Program-made: the position numbers and the translations under genes | In this document: positions 6,801 to 7,175 of the stretch, piece after piece | Layout: every line of letters starts with the position of its first letter | Numbering within the stretch: the stretch's first letter is position 1 | Notes under the pieces: model-generated | The model's database searches: none | What the model was told of the DNA's origin: nothing | Seen by the model: the letters and a program-made list of their open reading frames with translations, nothing else | Source: CAKVOD01 sp050872805 | GTDB taxonomy: Bacteria; Bacillota; Clostridia; Christensenellales; UBA1242 | DNA length: 7,175 nucleotides | Assembly (NCBI GenBank): GCA_050872805.1 | Contig: JBNMHN010000065.1 | Location: 1 to 7,175, forward strand | Direction of reading: 5' to 3'

Positions 6801-6955
6801 GTAATGTCATAAATATGAGAATTGCCGTCATACACGAACTCATTTTGCCCGAGTTTGACATCCTCAGTCTTGAAATCTTTGTCGCCGCACGCCGCGAACA
6901 CAACGCTTGTGCAAACGAGCAAGATTCCACAAACAAGTAGTCTTAACTTATTCAT
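3890..6955 (-). CDS. Large surface lipoprotein with tandem MBG-like beta domains
   Basis: This 1021-residue protein starts with a lipoprotein signal: positive NKLR, hydrophobic core 5-20 and lipobox FAAC, with C23 as the lipidated residue. Export and anchoring on the outer face of the membrane are expected. Residues 31-690 form about seven degenerate units of 80-110 residues: roughly 31-110, 111-194, 195-290, 291-401, 402-499, 500-597 and 598-690. Typical units show YDG or YNG near the start, then YSLD or FATSENGTYY, then NAGTYTVYFKVSA-NY and a closing IxKA strand. This is the pattern of MBG-type Ig-like beta domains of Gram-positive surface proteins. Residues 691-775 may be an eighth, divergent unit. 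The C-terminal 245 residues do not repeat and are not recognised; they may carry the specific function. There is no LPXTG motif or transmembrane end. A strong AGGAGG (6962-6967), six bases from the ATG, supports the start. The role, probably adhesion or ligand binding, is inferred. Confidence 0.9.
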   Translation of the reverse strand: MNKLRLLVCGILLVCTSVVFAACGDKDFKTEDVKLGQNEFVYDGNSHIYDITYKDTKIEALYSLDGENFTEKDKLAIINAGTYKVYFKISAKGFKEYTGNHDVIIKKATINPDNLAFGATSFQYDGTKKMFDVGYGSEQVEVKYSLDADDSKTYVTKDQMNIVDAGTYTVFFSVSSPNFETFYGQKTMVIADKTIEAQDVTVEGAQDGKVTYTYTGASQIFDVTVAGLENPTVEYSLDAGETKTWVSKADFPVLGTDASNNDKPRTVFFKVSATNYADYIGSAVVSVQQIQFVPEDFNITTSATFLGCAQSFDIEYVGTKIAQPEILIRYALYDGTSDFNPDTDWSTLTTALNIINAGEYTVYYYVIDRSTKKLHAPYGVKNLSAATLADAKSFTFTVNKANLADFGGIEATNTELVYNGAVRLPDVTFKANEGVTVEPTIMFATSENGTYYTRENALSNEAFANFKNAGDYTVYTKAVVGDSSNYTEVKQTINFTVAKSSKYVDIFVSGGKEIGYSAYAVPFPTITKSSDQANTTLWFAASEDGTYYSSKEEAIKSGDFDKFKKVATHTIYVKAVPEDLDNYNIVYTTVTFDVIKATASSVMYSTQGEFTYNGEKQEPKVIVHSTFENTQFSYSLQLLIATNTGWKSLDELGLDFVNASEKATKIYYRVRSDNYNDIVSSFDFVINKAEIQVEVGDIYQFAGEAKVEPTYKIFSEQTFDSDKVKILVNVENYDANAAAGTTFDIKASLSADKAFIKNCNFITNVGTYYVVGLDFDTVASKMTEIMNKVYNNEALLGKETNYTFAEINEKLTAASHSALEGYYMEVAAANSNLNQVVIVNGVKYGISSNFELSIGNANYIVDKAFIIENDKMKIACPVVAAMIENIETTQLTNIKVFGANDGIVVEKVESETNTNEYNLTITSGKTMLFITIDGVTLTADDMFISKKVKNGSTTFGSSKTDPYNVNDETGYAIALYPIGWVEDMTKVENGTFDFEYTVTLPNKGVIKCVFHITIDNGTTGE

Positions 6956-6996
6956 TTTCTGCCTCCTATTGAATAGTATTAGTAATCTATGGTTTG

Positions 6997-7025
6997 ATTA
7001 TACTGAAATAACATATTCAAGTCAA
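6997..7025 (-). promoter_or_regulatory. Sigma-A promoter of the lipoprotein gene
   Basis: On the minus strand TTGACT (7020-7025) and TATAAT (6997-7002) are separated by exactly 17 bases. Transcription would start near 6990, giving a leader of about 35 bases that contains the AGGAGG at 6962-6967. With the terminator at 3856-3883 this makes the lipoprotein gene a complete single-gene transcription unit. Confidence 0.88.
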
Positions 7026-7077
7026 GCGTTTTGCGGCACCTTTTTGCGCATATTTTGGAAACTGCTTTTTATATATA

Positions 7078-7093
7078 ATAAGGAATACCTTAT
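7078..7093. repeat. Small inverted repeat in the right-hand spacer
   Basis: ATAAGG-AATA-CCTTAT forms a six-base stem with a four-base loop. There is no T tract beyond simple AT richness, so it is not a clear terminator. It could be an operator or chance. Confidence 0.4.
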
Positions 7094-7118
7094 GATTTGT
7101 GATAAGCCACATACCCTG

Positions 7119-7175
7119 CCGCCCGCGCAAGTAAATTACTTGTAGGGACAGTACCTGTAGCCGTGCGCTATCGCA
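7119..7175 (+). repeat. Dispersed structured intergenic repeat, copy 3 (cut by window end)
   Basis: It begins CCGCC, followed by the palindrome CAAGTAAATTACTTG (7128-7142), then TAGGGACAGTACCTGTAGC (7143-7161) and a hairpin GTGCG-CTAT-CGCA that stops at the last base of the window. If the repeat is intact, the next base should be C, completing the stem. It has the same architecture and CTAT loop as the copy at 3792-3852. Confidence 0.65.

Noticed and set aside
6299..6940. A 213-codon plus-strand frame opposite the start of the lipoprotein gene
   Set aside because: It lies wholly antisense to the lipoprotein signal peptide and first domains, has no good Shine-Dalgarno, and its Cys/Phe/Val-rich translation is typical of an antisense shadow.
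7092..7145. A 17-codon frame after AAGGA in the right-hand spacer
   Set aside because: Too short, it ends inside the dispersed repeat, and the nearby TATAAT has no correctly spaced -35 box.

Overview
The window looks like a chromosomal stretch of a low-to-moderate GC Gram-positive (Bacillota/Clostridia-like) bacterium. The grounds are purine-rich Shine-Dalgarno sites, consensus sigma-A promoters, a lipoprotein built of MBG-like beta domains, and an AAA_14/DUF4143 ATPase of a kind common in anaerobic Firmicutes and Bacteroidetes. The lineage is an inference; no rRNA or marker gene is present.

Layout: (1) 1-1005, minus strand: an unrecognised protein gene that runs off the left edge; all 335 codons in the window are open. 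(2) 1006-1335: divergent intergenic region with a copy of a dispersed structured repeat and an extended -10 promoter. (3) 1336-1971, plus strand: a DEDDh 3'-5' exonuclease of the DnaQ/epsilon type. (4) 1972-2322: AT-rich spacer with short repeats and a plus-strand terminator. (5) 2323-3624, minus strand: AAA_14/DUF4143 ATPase. (6) 3625-3889: dense regulatory spacer. (7) 3890-6955, minus strand: a 1021-residue secreted lipoprotein with its own promoter and terminator. (8) 6956-7175: its promoter region and another repeat copy.

The genes appear to be separate transcription units; nothing indicates a shared pathway. The most striking features are non-coding. Three 40-bp palindromes share a core (TGCGTA-TT-TACGCA). 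One lies just upstream of the -35 box of a perfect-consensus promoter for the ATPase, one lies over its predicted transcription start, and one lies just past the ATPase stop codon. This suggests operators, or a gene cassette bounded by palindromic repeats. Separately, a repeat of about 60 nt occurs three times in intergenic DNA. It has a conserved left part (TAGGGACAGTACYTG-like) followed by a small hairpin whose stem sequence differs in each copy but stays paired, which suggests a structured REP- or MITE-like family.
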